The position numbers were made by a program, and so were the translations under genes. A stretch of DNA of 64,000 bases from Hyphomonas oceanitis SCH89 (GTDB lineage Bacteria > Pseudomonadota > Alphaproteobacteria > Caulobacterales > Hyphomonadaceae). Under the pieces are notes generated by a model, which did no database searches, was not told where the DNA came from, and saw only the letters and a program-made list of their open reading frames with translations. The DNA lies in NCBI RefSeq assembly GCF_000685295.1, contig NZ_ARYL01000016.1, forward strand, positions 1 to 64,000. The letters run 5' to 3'. Shown one piece after another: positions 28,005 through 37,236 of this stretch; the stretch's first letter is position 1, and the number at the start of each line of letters is the position of its first letter.

Positions 28005-28592
28005 CTATTTGCCGACGAAGAGCAGCGATCCTTCCGGCACATCGGCGAGGAAAGTCTTCAGGTCGGCCTTGGAGAACACGATGCAGCCGTTGGAGCGGCC
28101 GAGCTTGCCGTGCTGGGCGAGGAATTCCGGTTCGGCATAGTCGGCGGCATGGACCACGATGGCGCGGTCGCGCGACGCGCTATTGGTCGCGTCGAGGCCG
28201 TCGAGGCGCAGGCTGCGGCCATGTTGGCCGACATATTCCTCGGCAGTGGCGAACGCGCCCTGCGGACTGGCGCTGGAACCGGAAACATTGGAGAAACTGT
28301 CCAGATAACCATCATGATCGGCGTCTGATCCCTTGCCATGTGCGGCCCGGAATGCGGCGACGTCGCCTGTCTGGAGGTTTACGACGTAAAGTCGCGCCTC
28401 ACGCGAATGCTGTGAATAGTCAACGATCACAAGGCGGCCCGTGTCGCGCAAGTCTGCCTTGTTGGATTCCTGCGCTGCCAGCGCCTGTCCCAGCAATTCG
28501 GGCCGTATCTGACCCTGCGGATCAAGCGTCACAGCTTGCGCGCCAAGCGCAGTGAAAGCGAAGAAGGCGAGTGCACTAAGGGAACGTATCAT
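28005..28592 (-). CDS. Secreted L,D-transpeptidase-like protein (YkuD_2 family)
   Basis: 195 residues from ATG 28592 with a signal peptide (MIRSLSALAFFAFTALGAQA). The body fits the murein L,D-transpeptidase catalytic-domain family: RLVIVDYSQHSREARLYVVNL, SPQGAFAT, RAIVVHAADYAEPEF and the catalytic motif GRSNGCIVFS with Cys170. The family forms or edits peptidoglycan crosslinks in the periplasm. Some members have no measured activity, so the enzymatic role is inferred from the conserved His and Cys. A longer start at 28643 would bury the signal peptide. Confidence 0.78.
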   Translation of the reverse strand: MIRSLSALAFFAFTALGAQAVTLDPQGQIRPELLGQALAAQESNKADLRDTGRLVIVDYSQHSREARLYVVNLQTGDVAAFRAAHGKGSDADHDGYLDSFSNVSGSSASPQGAFATAEEYVGQHGRSLRLDGLDATNSASRDRAIVVHAADYAEPEFLAQHGKLGRSNGCIVFSKADLKTFLADVPEGSLLFVGK

Positions 28593-28698
28593 GGGGGAGA
28601 CTTTCCCCGGCAAATACGGCGACCTTACGGCAGGTCTTGGCACCGCGTATGGGCCCGTTATGGTGTCCCAGAGGAAACTTCAGCAACGAGAGTACGCA

Positions 28699-29787
28699 AT
28701 GGCAGAGACAGAAACGGCACAGGACCTGTATTCAGGGACCAAACCGGTCGTGGAATCCCACAAGTTCGATGAGTCGAAACTCGCAGCCTGGATGGAAGCC
28801 AATGTCGAGGGCTATGAAGGCCCGCTCGTCGTGCGCCAGTTCAAGGGCGGCCAGTCCAACCCGACCTACCAGCTGATCACCCCGAAGAAGAAATACGTGA
28901 TGCGCCGCAAGCCGCCGGGCAACCTGCTGCCCAGCGCCCACGCGGTTGACCGTGAATTCCGCGTCATCAACGCGCTCTATCCCCTCGGCTACCCCGTCGC
29001 GCGGCCTTATGGCCTGTGCATGGATGAAAGCGTCGTCGGCACGATTTTCTATGTCATGGACAATGTCGAAGGCCGCATCCTCTGGGATGGCACGCTGCCC
29101 GAATACGAGCCAGCGATGCGCCGCAAGATCTATGAAGCGAAGATCAAGACTTTCGCTGATCTCCACAATGTCGATTGGAAAAAGGCAGGCCTCGAAGGCT
29201 TCGGCAAGGAAGGCGACTATGTTGCTCGCCAGATCCACCGCTGGACCAAACAGTACAAAGCCTCCGAGACGATGCACATCCCGGAGATGGAACAGCTGAT
29301 CGAATGGCTGCCCAAGAACATCCCGGCCGGCGACAAGACCACGATCGTCCACGGCGACTACCGCCTCGACAATATGGTCCTCCACCCGACCGAGCCGAAA
29401 GTCATCGCCGTGCTTGACTGGGAACTCTCGACCCTCGGCGATCCGCTGGCCGACTTCTCCTACCACCTCATGAACTGGGTCATGCCTGCAGGTGACACGA
29501 CCCGTGGCGCCATCTCGGCCATCCCTGACCTCAAGGCCTGGGGCATTCCGACCATGGAAGAATATGTGGCCATGTATTGCGAGCACACAGGCCGTGACGG
29601 CCTGCCGGAGCTCGACTATTACTTCGCCTACAACGCCTTCCGTCTCGCAGGCATCCTGCAGGGCATCATCGGCCGCGTGCGTGATGGCACGGCCAATAGC
29701 GCCAATGCCGAGTCGAACGCAGCACGCGTCGTGCCGCTCGCACAGTTCGCTGCGAGCTATGCCCGCAAGGCCGGCATGGAGGGCTGA
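28699..29787 (+). CDS. Phosphotransferase family protein (APH fold)
   Basis: A 362-residue APH/choline-kinase-fold protein. Motifs are VRQFKGGQSNPTYQLITPKKKYVMRRKP in part (about 46-73), the catalytic loop HGDYRLDNMV (about 215-224) and the metal motif VLDWELSTLGDPLADF (about 235-250). This is the group found fused to or beside acyl-CoA dehydrogenases (ACAD10/FadE36-like), thought to phosphorylate hydroxylated acyl-CoAs. ATG 28699 is the best start, since earlier in-frame codons overlap the divergent gene. It heads a same-strand run of five metabolic genes. Confidence 0.88.
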   Translation: MAETETAQDLYSGTKPVVESHKFDESKLAAWMEANVEGYEGPLVVRQFKGGQSNPTYQLITPKKKYVMRRKPPGNLLPSAHAVDREFRVINALYPLGYPVARPYGLCMDESVVGTIFYVMDNVEGRILWDGTLPEYEPAMRRKIYEAKIKTFADLHNVDWKKAGLEGFGKEGDYVARQIHRWTKQYKASETMHIPEMEQLIEWLPKNIPAGDKTTIVHGDYRLDNMVLHPTEPKVIAVLDWELSTLGDPLADFSYHLMNWVMPAGDTTRGAISAIPDLKAWGIPTMEEYVAMYCEHTGRDGLPELDYYFAYNAFRLAGILQGIIGRVRDGTANSANAESNAARVVPLAQFAASYARKAGMEG

Positions 29788-29822
29788 GGCCCTCCCGCCG
29801 AAATTTGGAAAGGGCATAAGCC

Positions 29823-31022
29823 ATGGGACTTGGGCGGCGTCTCGCCATCGGCGTGGCAGCACTGGGCGTCGCCGGTCTCGCTGGCTGGTTTTTGATCGGG
29901 CCGGACTGGCGCGCGCTAATTGCGCACCAGCCCTATGGCCGCGATATCCTCTTCTGGAATCTTGATCAGCGCGACGCGGGCTTCCGCATGCTCGACCAGA
30001 TTCCGTTCGTCATCGAGTCGCATGAGATTGCGGCCGGTGACACGGCTCATCCCTTGCCAGATGGTGAGCCGCTCGTGCTCGACATGGACATGGATGCCTA
30101 CCTTGCCTCAAACCGCACGGCAGGGCTTGTCATCCTTCAGGACGGCAAAGTGCGGCTTGAGCGTTATGCACTGGGCTTCGATGACGATGGCCGCTGGACC
30201 AGCTTCTCGGTCGCCAAGTCGCTGACGTCCACGCTGGTCGGTGCGGCCATTCGGGACGGCGCCATCAAGAGCCTCAATGATCCGGTATCTGACTATATCG
30301 ACGAACTGAGCGGTTCGGCCTATGCCGATGTGACCGTCGAGCAATTGCTGACCATGACATCGGGCATCGCCTGGAACGAGGATTATGACGATCCGAATTC
30401 CGACGTCGCCCAGTTCGACAAACATCCCGCCGAAACCGGCAAGAGCGCCACGGCGACCTATATGGCCACCCTGCCGCGCGCCCATCCGCCGGGTGAGGTC
30501 TGGAACTATTCCACGGGCGAGACAAACCTCATCGGCATCCTCGTCATCCGCGCCACCGGCAAGCCGCTAGCCGAATACCTGTCGGAAAAGGTCTGGCAGC
30601 CCTATGGCATGCAGCAGGATGCCTCCTGGCTGCTCGGCAATGACGGCTACGAGATCAGCGGTTGCTGCATTCAAGCCGCCGTGCGGGACTTTGCGCGCTT
30701 CGGCCAGTTCATCCTCGACGGCGGCGCGGTCAATGGCCAGCCCGTCCTGCCGGAGGGTTGGCTCGAAAAGGCCACGCAGAAACAAGTCTCCTATGGCGCC
30801 GCCGGCGAAGGCTATGGCTATCAGTGGTGGACATGGGACGATGGCTCATTCCAGGCTGATGGCATCTTCGGGCAGGGCATCTTCATTGATCCCGCCCGCC
30901 GCCTCGTCATCGCATCCAATAGCAGCTGGACATCCGCCCTCGGCGACAAGGACGGCGAGTTCGAGGCACGCAAGGCCTTCTACAAGGCTGTGCAGAAAGC
31001 CCTCGACGCGGACACGGAATAA
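29823..31022 (+). CDS. Serine hydrolase of the beta-lactamase/penicillin-binding fold
   Basis: 399 residues with an N-terminal membrane anchor or uncleaved signal (about 5-26). The active-site SxxK is SVAK (Ser129-Lys132) in FSVAKSLTSTLVGAA. The tyrosine motif appears as WNYSTGETNLIG (about 222-233). The closest memory match is the 6-aminohexanoate-dimer hydrolase/esterase type of class C-like hydrolases rather than a true beta-lactamase. It probably acts in the periplasm on esters or amides. It lies 35 bases after the phosphotransferase gene, which suggests cotranscription. Confidence 0.87.
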   Translation: MGLGRRLAIGVAALGVAGLAGWFLIGPDWRALIAHQPYGRDILFWNLDQRDAGFRMLDQIPFVIESHEIAAGDTAHPLPDGEPLVLDMDMDAYLASNRTAGLVILQDGKVRLERYALGFDDDGRWTSFSVAKSLTSTLVGAAIRDGAIKSLNDPVSDYIDELSGSAYADVTVEQLLTMTSGIAWNEDYDDPNSDVAQFDKHPAETGKSATATYMATLPRAHPPGEVWNYSTGETNLIGILVIRATGKPLAEYLSEKVWQPYGMQQDASWLLGNDGYEISGCCIQAAVRDFARFGQFILDGGAVNGQPVLPEGWLEKATQKQVSYGAAGEGYGYQWWTWDDGSFQADGIFGQGIFIDPARRLVIASNSSWTSALGDKDGEFEARKAFYKAVQKALDADTE

Positions 31023-31096
31023 CCCGGCAGTCCCTCGCAACGGGGTGACGCCGGAACATCAGGGTGGCATTGTCTGCCCAAAATAAGGGAGATGAC

Positions 31097-32008
31097 ATGA
31101 CCGACATTCTCAAAGGCCCGCTCCGCGCGCCCGCACAGATGCTGCAGGAGCAATCCTATGGCGGCCACAAGTCGCTGCACGATGATGCTGAAGCCGAACG
31201 TCTCGGCATCAAGGCGGGCCCCATCGAAGGCCCGACGCATTTCCAGCAATTCGTGCCCATGCTCTACGATATCTGGGGCAAGGCCTGGTTCGAGCGCGGA
31301 TGCCTGTCTGTCCACTTCCTCAACATGGTGTTCGAGGGCGAGAAGGTCCGCGCCTTCGTAGAGCGGCCTGCCGAAGGCGCCACCCGCGCCAGGTGCTGGG
31401 CCGAAAAGGAAGACGGCACGCCCGTTCTGGAGGCCAGCGCCACGCTCGGCCCGGACCACGGCACGACGCTGCTCGAAGAGCGCATGGCCAAGCTGCGCCC
31501 CGCCGATGATCTCGTCATCCTGGAAGACATGAAGGTCGGCCTGAAGACCACCAAGGACGAGCCTGTCCGCATGGGCCCCGACCAGCATATGGGTAATCTC
31601 TACCCCTTCAGCCTCGCGCAGAAGCTCGCCGTCATCACCGAGCCCAGCGACTGGTACAGCGACGCGGGCGCCTCGCCTTGGGGCCGCCCGGTCATTCCGC
31701 TTGAGATGGTCAGTGTGCTTGCAAATTATACCGGCGGCATGGCCAATTGGCCCGTCAAGCACCCGTCCATCGGCCTCTTCGCCGATCTCGAAATGCGCAT
31801 GATCGACGGCCCGCTCTTTGTCGACGAGGATTACATCCTGCGCCGCGAAGTGGTCGCGCTGGGCGCCAGCCGCCGCGCCGAGAATTACTGGATCCGCACG
31901 CGCATCTTCGATTCAACCGGCACGAAACAGGTCGCTGAAACGCTGCTCAATCACGGCGTTCTGAAAGCCAGCTATCCGCATTATCCAGCCGACAAGCTAC
32001 CGGCCTAA
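31097..32008 (+). CDS. MaoC-like double hot-dog protein
   Basis: 303 residues from ATG 31097, with AGGGAG upstream. GPIEGPTHFQQFVPMLYDIWG (about 40-60) and CLSVHFLNMVFEGEKVRAFVE (near 68-88) are typical of a family of hot-dog-fold, MaoC/thioesterase-like proteins. A second half (PLFVDEDYILRREVVALGASRRAENYW in part) looks like another hot-dog copy. It may hydrate or bind a CoA-linked intermediate, but no catalytic Asp/His pair was confirmed. It sits among hydrolase, dehydrogenase and phosphotransferase genes in one direction. Confidence 0.7.
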   Translation: MTDILKGPLRAPAQMLQEQSYGGHKSLHDDAEAERLGIKAGPIEGPTHFQQFVPMLYDIWGKAWFERGCLSVHFLNMVFEGEKVRAFVERPAEGATRARCWAEKEDGTPVLEASATLGPDHGTTLLEERMAKLRPADDLVILEDMKVGLKTTKDEPVRMGPDQHMGNLYPFSLAQKLAVITEPSDWYSDAGASPWGRPVIPLEMVSVLANYTGGMANWPVKHPSIGLFADLEMRMIDGPLFVDEDYILRREVVALGASRRAENYWIRTRIFDSTGTKQVAETLLNHGVLKASYPHYPADKLPA

Positions 32009-32036
32009 GCCGCTCAAACACCAAGGAATACCGCCC

Positions 32037-33074
32037 ATGAAAGGCCTTCTGTATCGCGGCGCCCGTGACATTGAATATGCCGATGCTCCGCCGCCCCAGC
32101 CCGAGGATATCCGCAGCGCAATCGTGAAAGTCACGGCCTGCGGCATCTGCGGGTCAGACCTGCACATCTATCAGGGCCACGGCTTTTCCGAGACGAATGA
32201 CTATTGCGTCGGCCATGAAGCCGTCGGCGAAGTCATCGAAACCGGCAGTGCGGTCACCCGGTTCAAGGCGGGGGACAAGGTGATGATCTCTGCGGCTGTC
32301 GGCTGCGGATCATGCCCTGCCTGCATGGCCGGCAACATGAACCGCTGCGAGACAAACAATATCCGCTGCTACGGCCTCGGCCATAAATTGCAGGGTGTGC
32401 AGGCCGAATATACGATGGTGCCCGTCGCCGATTTCGGCCTCGCGAAAATCCCGGACGGCATCAGCGAGGACCAGGCCGTCCTGCTGACGGACAACCTTCC
32501 CACCGCATGGTTCGGCCTGAAGAATGCCGACATCAAGCCCGGCAGCACGGTTGCCATTGTCGGCTGTGGCCCCATCGGCCTGATGGCGGTTGAGGGGGCA
32601 TTCCTGATGGGTGCCGCGCGCGTCTTCGCGGTCGACCTCGTGGCCGAACGACGCAAGGAAGCGGAAGCGCTCGGCGCCGTCGCCTTCGATGCATCCGATG
32701 CCCGCGACCGCATCACCGAGCTGACCTCTGGCCGCATGTGCGACAGTGTTGTGGAATGCGTCGGCGCAGATGCCGCCATCCATCTCGCCATGAAACTGGC
32801 GCGCAATGCCGGCACCGTGTCGTGCATCGGCGTGAACCAGTCGATGGACTTCAAGTTCCCGATGGCACTGGCCTTCATCAAGGGCCTGACCTTCCGGACC
32901 GGCACATGTTCGGTCCCCATGCACTGGCCAGAGCTTGTACCGCTCGTCCAGGCCGGTAAGCTCCGCCCGGAACGCACCATCAGCCACCACATGCCCCTCT
33001 CCGAAGGGGCAGAGGCCTACCGCATGTTCGACGCGCGCGAAAACGGCGCCATGAAAATGATCCTCACCCCATGA
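32037..33074 (+). CDS. Zinc-dependent alcohol dehydrogenase family protein
   Basis: A 345-residue medium-chain dehydrogenase/reductase. Catalytic zinc ligands lie in ACGICGSDLHIY (Cys37) and the VGHEAVGEV motif (His-Glu). The structural zinc loop has four cysteines in CGSCPACMAGNMNRC (about 85-99). The Rossmann motif is VAIVGCGPIGLMAVEGAF (about 171-188), followed by Asp at the strand end (VFAVD), which favours NAD+. It oxidises an alcohol or polyol, not identified. It is in the middle of the putative catabolic run, 28 bases after the hot-dog gene. Confidence 0.92.
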   Translation: MKGLLYRGARDIEYADAPPPQPEDIRSAIVKVTACGICGSDLHIYQGHGFSETNDYCVGHEAVGEVIETGSAVTRFKAGDKVMISAAVGCGSCPACMAGNMNRCETNNIRCYGLGHKLQGVQAEYTMVPVADFGLAKIPDGISEDQAVLLTDNLPTAWFGLKNADIKPGSTVAIVGCGPIGLMAVEGAFLMGAARVFAVDLVAERRKEAEALGAVAFDASDARDRITELTSGRMCDSVVECVGADAAIHLAMKLARNAGTVSCIGVNQSMDFKFPMALAFIKGLTFRTGTCSVPMHWPELVPLVQAGKLRPERTISHHMPLSEGAEAYRMFDARENGAMKMILTP

Positions 33075-33088
33075 GAAGGTTTGCACAG

Positions 33089-34381
33089 ATGAAACCCGTG
33101 ACACTGAAATCGCTCGCCCTGTCCGCCGTCTGTCTGGGCGCTGTCGGCGCTGCGAGTGCGCAGGATGCCATCGTGCATGCAGGCCATCTGCTGGCCGTGC
33201 CAGGCGAAGGCTATCTCACCGAGCAGACGATCACCATCAAGGAAGGCCGTATCGTTTCCGTCCAGCCGGGCTACAAATCCGGCGCCAAGAACGTGCCCGT
33301 CATCGACCTGAAAAACGCCTATGTCGTCCCGGGCCTGATCGACAGCCACGTCCACATCACCAGCGAAAGCGGTCCCGGCGAGCGCCTGAAGGCTTTCACG
33401 GATTCATCCGTCGATACCGCCTTTGATGGCGCGGCCTTCGCGAAGAAGACGCTCGAAGCGGGCTTCACCACGGTTCAGGACGTCGGCGGCGAGAATGACG
33501 CCGTCTTCGGCCTGCGTGACGCGATCGCACGTGGCGCGGTGGCGGGTCCAAGGATGCGGGCCGCTGGGCAGGCCATCTCGATCACTGGCGGTCATGGCGA
33601 CATCAATGGCTACTCCTCCCCGGTCCTGAAGCTCTTCACCGGTACGAACATCTGCAACGGCGCCGATGACTGTCGCCGCGCGGTGCGTCAGCAGGTCAAG
33701 GAAGGCGCCGATGTCATCAAGATCACCGCAACAGGCGGCGTCCTGTCGAACACGGCCGCTGGCCTCGAACAGCAGTTCAGCAATGACGAATTGGTCGCCA
33801 TCGTCGAAGCCGCTCACTCCATGGGCCGCCAAGTCACCGCGCATGCCCATGGCAAGGCCGGTGTCGACGCAGCCCTGCGCGCCGGCATCGATTCCATCGA
33901 ACATGGCACCTATCTCGACGACGAATCCATCGCCCTGTTCAAGGAACACAAGGCCACGCTCGTGCCCACCGTCATTGCGGGCGTAACGGTCACCGGCTGG
34001 ACCAATGAACCATGGCTGCCCGAAGCCTCGCGCAAGAAAGCCGCCATTGTTGGCCCGCTCATGCTGGACATGCTGCGCCGCGCCCATGCAGGCGGCGTGA
34101 ACGTCGCCTTTGGCACGGATACCGGTGTCTCGCAGCATGGCCTGAACGCCAAGGAATTCGCGCTCATGGTTGAGGCAGGGTTCACGCCAGAGGAAGCTAT
34201 CCGCGCTGCCACGGTATCTGCCGCCAAACACCTCGAAATGGATGGCGACATCGGCACGATCGAGCCCGGCAAGTATGCGGACATCGTCGCCGTCACAGCG
34301 GACCCCCTGAAAAAGATTACGGAACTGGAATCCGTCGACTTTGTTATGCAGGGCGGCAAGGTCTACAAGGCGCTGGAATAG
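33089..34381 (+). CDS. Secreted amidohydrolase (prolidase-like metal-dependent hydrolase)
   Basis: 430 residues from ATG 33089, with AGAAGG nine bases before it; ATG 33071 overlaps the dehydrogenase stop. The signal peptide ends at ASAQ. Amidohydrolase motifs: YVVPGLIDSHVHITSE (HxH metal pair), ADVIKITATGGVLSN (bridging Lys position), QVTAHAHGKAGVDAALRAG, SIEHGTYLDDE and FGTDTGVSQHG (final Asp). Members of this subgroup are Xaa-Pro or Xaa-Arg/Lys dipeptidases or act on amide compounds. It is the last gene of the catabolic run, with a small hairpin just after its end. Confidence 0.9.
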   Translation: MKPVTLKSLALSAVCLGAVGAASAQDAIVHAGHLLAVPGEGYLTEQTITIKEGRIVSVQPGYKSGAKNVPVIDLKNAYVVPGLIDSHVHITSESGPGERLKAFTDSSVDTAFDGAAFAKKTLEAGFTTVQDVGGENDAVFGLRDAIARGAVAGPRMRAAGQAISITGGHGDINGYSSPVLKLFTGTNICNGADDCRRAVRQQVKEGADVIKITATGGVLSNTAAGLEQQFSNDELVAIVEAAHSMGRQVTAHAHGKAGVDAALRAGIDSIEHGTYLDDESIALFKEHKATLVPTVIAGVTVTGWTNEPWLPEASRKKAAIVGPLMLDMLRRAHAGGVNVAFGTDTGVSQHGLNAKEFALMVEAGFTPEEAIRAATVSAAKHLEMDGDIGTIEPGKYADIVAVTADPLKKITELESVDFVMQGGKVYKALE

Positions 34382-34418
34382 CTGCATCTGCCGCAGTTTG
34401 GCCCGGAACCTGCAAGAC

Positions 34419-34445
34419 CTTCGCCTAACCCGCGAAGCATTTTGA
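34419..34445 (+). terminator. Possible terminator after the amidohydrolase
   Basis: CTTCGC (34419-34424) pairs with GCGAAG (34432-34437) across a 7-base loop, followed by CATTTTG. The stem is only six base pairs and the T run is short, so this is a weak intrinsic terminator candidate. It separates the run from the OmpA-like gene. Confidence 0.35.
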
Positions 34446-34529
34446 CATTGCGGGACAAAGGTCAGAGTGTTGGGCATGCAAAAATTCCGTACCAGAAACC
34501 CTCACACCTCCAGCAGGAAAGGGCACGTC

Positions 34530-35408
34530 ATGGTTAAGATGGATCAATTCCTGCGGGTCGGAGTCGCTTCGACGGCCCTGCTCGGGCTGGTCGCCTGTGG
34601 CGGCGACAAGGCGGCTGAAGTGGCCGCGGCGCCTGCCGTTGATGGACTGGAATGCGTAACACTGCCCGAAGGGATGTACGTTTTCGAGAATGGCAAATTC
34701 TCGGCCACGGCAGCCGCGCCCCCTCAATCTCAGTCTCAGGCCCCTGCACAGGCGACCCGTGCAGCCTCTGGCTGGGTGGGTGACATCGAAGACGCCTTCA
34801 GCGCAGCAGGTTATACGTGGCTGGACTTCGTTGCCCGCGAGAATATCGGCGTTGTGACCGGCGTTGCCCCTGACGAAGACACAAAGCGCCGCGCCCTTGA
34901 AGCCGCAACGACCGCCATCATGGCCGACCCAACAGGCGGAACCGAGATCAACCTTGTCGTCGACGGCATCAGCGTCGCTGAGGGCGAGCCGGGTCCGGGC
35001 GCAAGCGTCGCAGCCCTCGCGCGCGGCGGTATCTCGCAGGATGCCTGCCAACAGGCCCTGAATGAGACCATGGAGGGGCAGAAGATACAGTTCCCCACCA
35101 ACCGGGGTGACATCTCGCCGGTCAGCATGGGCCTGCTCGATGCGGTGGCTGGCATCGCGATGCTATGCGATGATTTCACGGTCGAAGTCGGCTCGCACAC
35201 GGATTCCCGTGGGTCCGACGAATATAACCTCGTTCTCTCGCAGAAGCGTGCGGACGCGGTGAAGCACTATCTCGAGGAAAAGGGCGTCTCGACAGAGCAG
35301 CTCACAGCTGTTGGCTATGGCGAAGGCGTACCGCTCGACACGGCAGACAATGCTGAGGCATGGGGCCGCAACTCGCGCACCGAATTCAAGATTTCCCGCC
35401 AGCCTTGA
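34530..35408 (+). CDS. OmpA-family lipoprotein
   Basis: 292 residues from ATG 34530, with AGGAAAGGG upstream. The lipobox LVAC puts the acylated Cys near residue 23. A Gln/Ala/Pro-rich linker is followed by a region of unclear fold (about 70-190) and a C-terminal OmpA-like peptidoglycan-binding domain (TVEVGSHTDSRGSDEYNLVLSQKRADAVKHYL in part, VGYGEGVPLDTADN, NSRTEFKI), which keeps the Asp and Arg that bind diaminopimelate. It tethers outer membrane to peptidoglycan. The middle part may hold BON-like repeats as in Rv0899-type proteins, but this is uncertain. Confidence 0.88.
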   Translation: MVKMDQFLRVGVASTALLGLVACGGDKAAEVAAAPAVDGLECVTLPEGMYVFENGKFSATAAAPPQSQSQAPAQATRAASGWVGDIEDAFSAAGYTWLDFVARENIGVVTGVAPDEDTKRRALEAATTAIMADPTGGTEINLVVDGISVAEGEPGPGASVAALARGGISQDACQQALNETMEGQKIQFPTNRGDISPVSMGLLDAVAGIAMLCDDFTVEVGSHTDSRGSDEYNLVLSQKRADAVKHYLEEKGVSTEQLTAVGYGEGVPLDTADNAEAWGRNSRTEFKISRQP

Positions 35409-35414
35409 GCCAGA

Positions 35415-36482
35415 TCAGAACGCGAGGACAAGGCCCGTTTTCGGGCTTACCTTGCCGTTCACCGTATCATGCCAGGCAGCATCAATCGCTTCCATGCCGC
35501 TATCATGCTGCGGTGTGATGAAGGCGTCCGAGGCGCGATAGAACGACATCAGCGCCGATCCCAGCTTCTGGTTCAGCACGTCCGGCCCCAGCACCTTGGC
35601 GCGCTCGGCGGCATAGGTAGGCACGAAGAAGAATTCCGGTTGCGGATCCGGCAGCTGGATCGGCGCACGATTGCCCTCCCAGTCCGTCACGCCGATCACA
35701 AGGCTGCGCACCAGCCGGTCCCGAAATGCATTGTGCACATCAGCGGTGAGGGCAGGGCGGCCGAGGAAATCCACAAACGCCGTCAGCCCCCGCGCATGCA
35801 TTGTGTCGACCTGATCATAGGTCTGCGTCCGCGCGTAAAGCCCCGTGCTCTTCACGAAATCCACATTGCCCGGCGATGTCAGCGCCACGGCATCCACGCC
35901 GCCGCGCAGTTTCAGGCAATGTGCCAGCGCCAGCGCCGTCTTGGATGAGGCGCTTGAAATCACCACCGTCTCCGGAACGGCATCGCCCGTTTCCATCAGG
36001 CAGTCGTCGATCATCCACCCGGTCGTGAACAGCGGCCGGAACAGCATCTGCTGCGCTTCGAACGCAGCATCATAAGTCGGGTCCGCCGCAGTCACGATGT
36101 AAGTATTGTAGATTGGTGCGAGGCCCTTGCGGTGTTCCGCGCCGTCCATAAAGCTTTCCTTGCCCACGCGCGCTGGCTTCACATCGAACGTGTCCGAGAT
36201 CGGCAGGTAGCCATAGACCCGCGCGCCCAATTCCACGCCGGGCGTCGTCGACTCGATAACCGTCGCAAAGCCCCAGACCGGCACGCGGCCATAGGCCGGG
36301 TCCGCCGCCGGGAAGAAGTCCCAATACTTCATCGCTTCGCCAAAGCTCGCATAGGTCACGTTATTGGCGGTCAGCGCGAAGGCTTCCACGCGCAGCCGTG
36401 CCATGCCTTCGCCGAGTTCCGCCACCGCGCCCTCGGTCCATTGGCAATCGCGCAGGTCATTGCGCCTGATCAGATAGTCCAT
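35415..36482 (-). CDS. DUF2855 family protein (MDR-like)
   Basis: 355 residues from ATG 36482, with AAGGGGA upstream. FALTANNVTYASFGEAMKYWDFFP (about 36-59), GYLPISDTFDVKPARV and VISSASSKTALALAHCLKLRG (about 175-195) are typical of DUF2855, which looks like a diverged quinone oxidoreductase/medium-chain reductase lacking the usual zinc sites. The biochemical role is unknown. It is last in the P450/crotonase run, 13 bases after the crotonase gene, which suggests a role in the same pathway. Confidence 0.8.
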   Translation of the reverse strand: MDYLIRRNDLRDCQWTEGAVAELGEGMARLRVEAFALTANNVTYASFGEAMKYWDFFPAADPAYGRVPVWGFATVIESTTPGVELGARVYGYLPISDTFDVKPARVGKESFMDGAEHRKGLAPIYNTYIVTAADPTYDAAFEAQQMLFRPLFTTGWMIDDCLMETGDAVPETVVISSASSKTALALAHCLKLRGGVDAVALTSPGNVDFVKSTGLYARTQTYDQVDTMHARGLTAFVDFLGRPALTADVHNAFRDRLVRSLVIGVTDWEGNRAPIQLPDPQPEFFFVPTYAAERAKVLGPDVLNQKLGSALMSFYRASDAFITPQHDSGMEAIDAAWHDTVNGKVSPKTGLVLAF

Positions 36483-36495
36483 ATTTCGCGTCCCC

Positions 36496-37236
36496 TTAGT
36501 CCTTGCGCATGAAGGCGCCGATTCGCGCCTGCATGTCAGGCCCGACGCCCTCATTTTTGAGCACTTCCCACTGTAACCCGGAATCCATGTCGCGGGAATC
36601 CGTTGCTTCAAGCAGCCTTTTGTTGGCCGCGTGGGAGAAGGGGGAATTGGCCAGAATCTTCTGCGCCATCGCATCTATCGATACATCGAACTCCGCGTCC
36701 GGCACCACCTGCTCGGCAAGGCCAATGCGCAGCGCCTCCGCCGCGCCGAACATTTCGGCGGTGAACATCAGCCGCTTCGCCGTCGCAATGCCCACGCGCC
36801 GTGGCAGGCGCTGGCTCATGCCCCAGATCGGCGCCAGCGCCCATTTCGCATGCGTATCGCCAAACTTCGCGCTCTCGGCCGCGATGATGAAATCCGCCGC
36901 CAGCGCCACTTCCAGCGCGCCGGTATAGCAATGCCCGTGCACCGCTGCGATCACCGGCTTGGGCAGCGTCTCCAGCATGCGCAGCGTTTCCGAATGCCAG
37001 CCGGGTGAGGGCACTTTCTCGCCCTCGGCAATGTCGCCAAGGTCATGCCCGGCCGAGAAACACCGTCCCGCCCCGCGCAGCACCACACAGCCAATCGTGT
37101 CGTCCGACTTCAGGTCGATGACATGCTCGCGCAGTTCGCGGAACACGCCGACCGTCAGCGAATTCAGTTTGTCCGGGCGGTTCAGCGTGAGCACCGCCAG
37201 CCCGTCGCGGTCTTCCCGCAGAACAAGCGCGCTCAT
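36496..37236 (-). CDS. Enoyl-CoA hydratase/isomerase (crotonase) family
   Basis: A 246-residue crotonase. RPDKLNSLTVGVFRELREH (about 20-38), the oxyanion-hole motif CFSAGHDLGDIAE (about 58-71) and AAVHGHCYTGALEVALAADFIIAAESAKFGDTHAKWALAP in successive parts (95-134) show the fold. The first catalytic glutamate of classical enoyl-CoA hydratase appears replaced in the THAKW segment, a pattern I recall in mycobacterial EchA-type paralogues, so activity may be isomerase or hydrolase. The start overlaps the P450 stop by four bases, so it is coupled to that P450. Confidence 0.88.
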   Translation of the reverse strand: MSALVLREDRDGLAVLTLNRPDKLNSLTVGVFRELREHVIDLKSDDTIGCVVLRGAGRCFSAGHDLGDIAEGEKVPSPGWHSETLRMLETLPKPVIAAVHGHCYTGALEVALAADFIIAAESAKFGDTHAKWALAPIWGMSQRLPRRVGIATAKRLMFTAEMFGAAEALRIGLAEQVVPDAEFDVSIDAMAQKILANSPFSHAANKRLLEATDSRDMDSGLQWEVLKNEGVGPDMQARIGAFMRKD

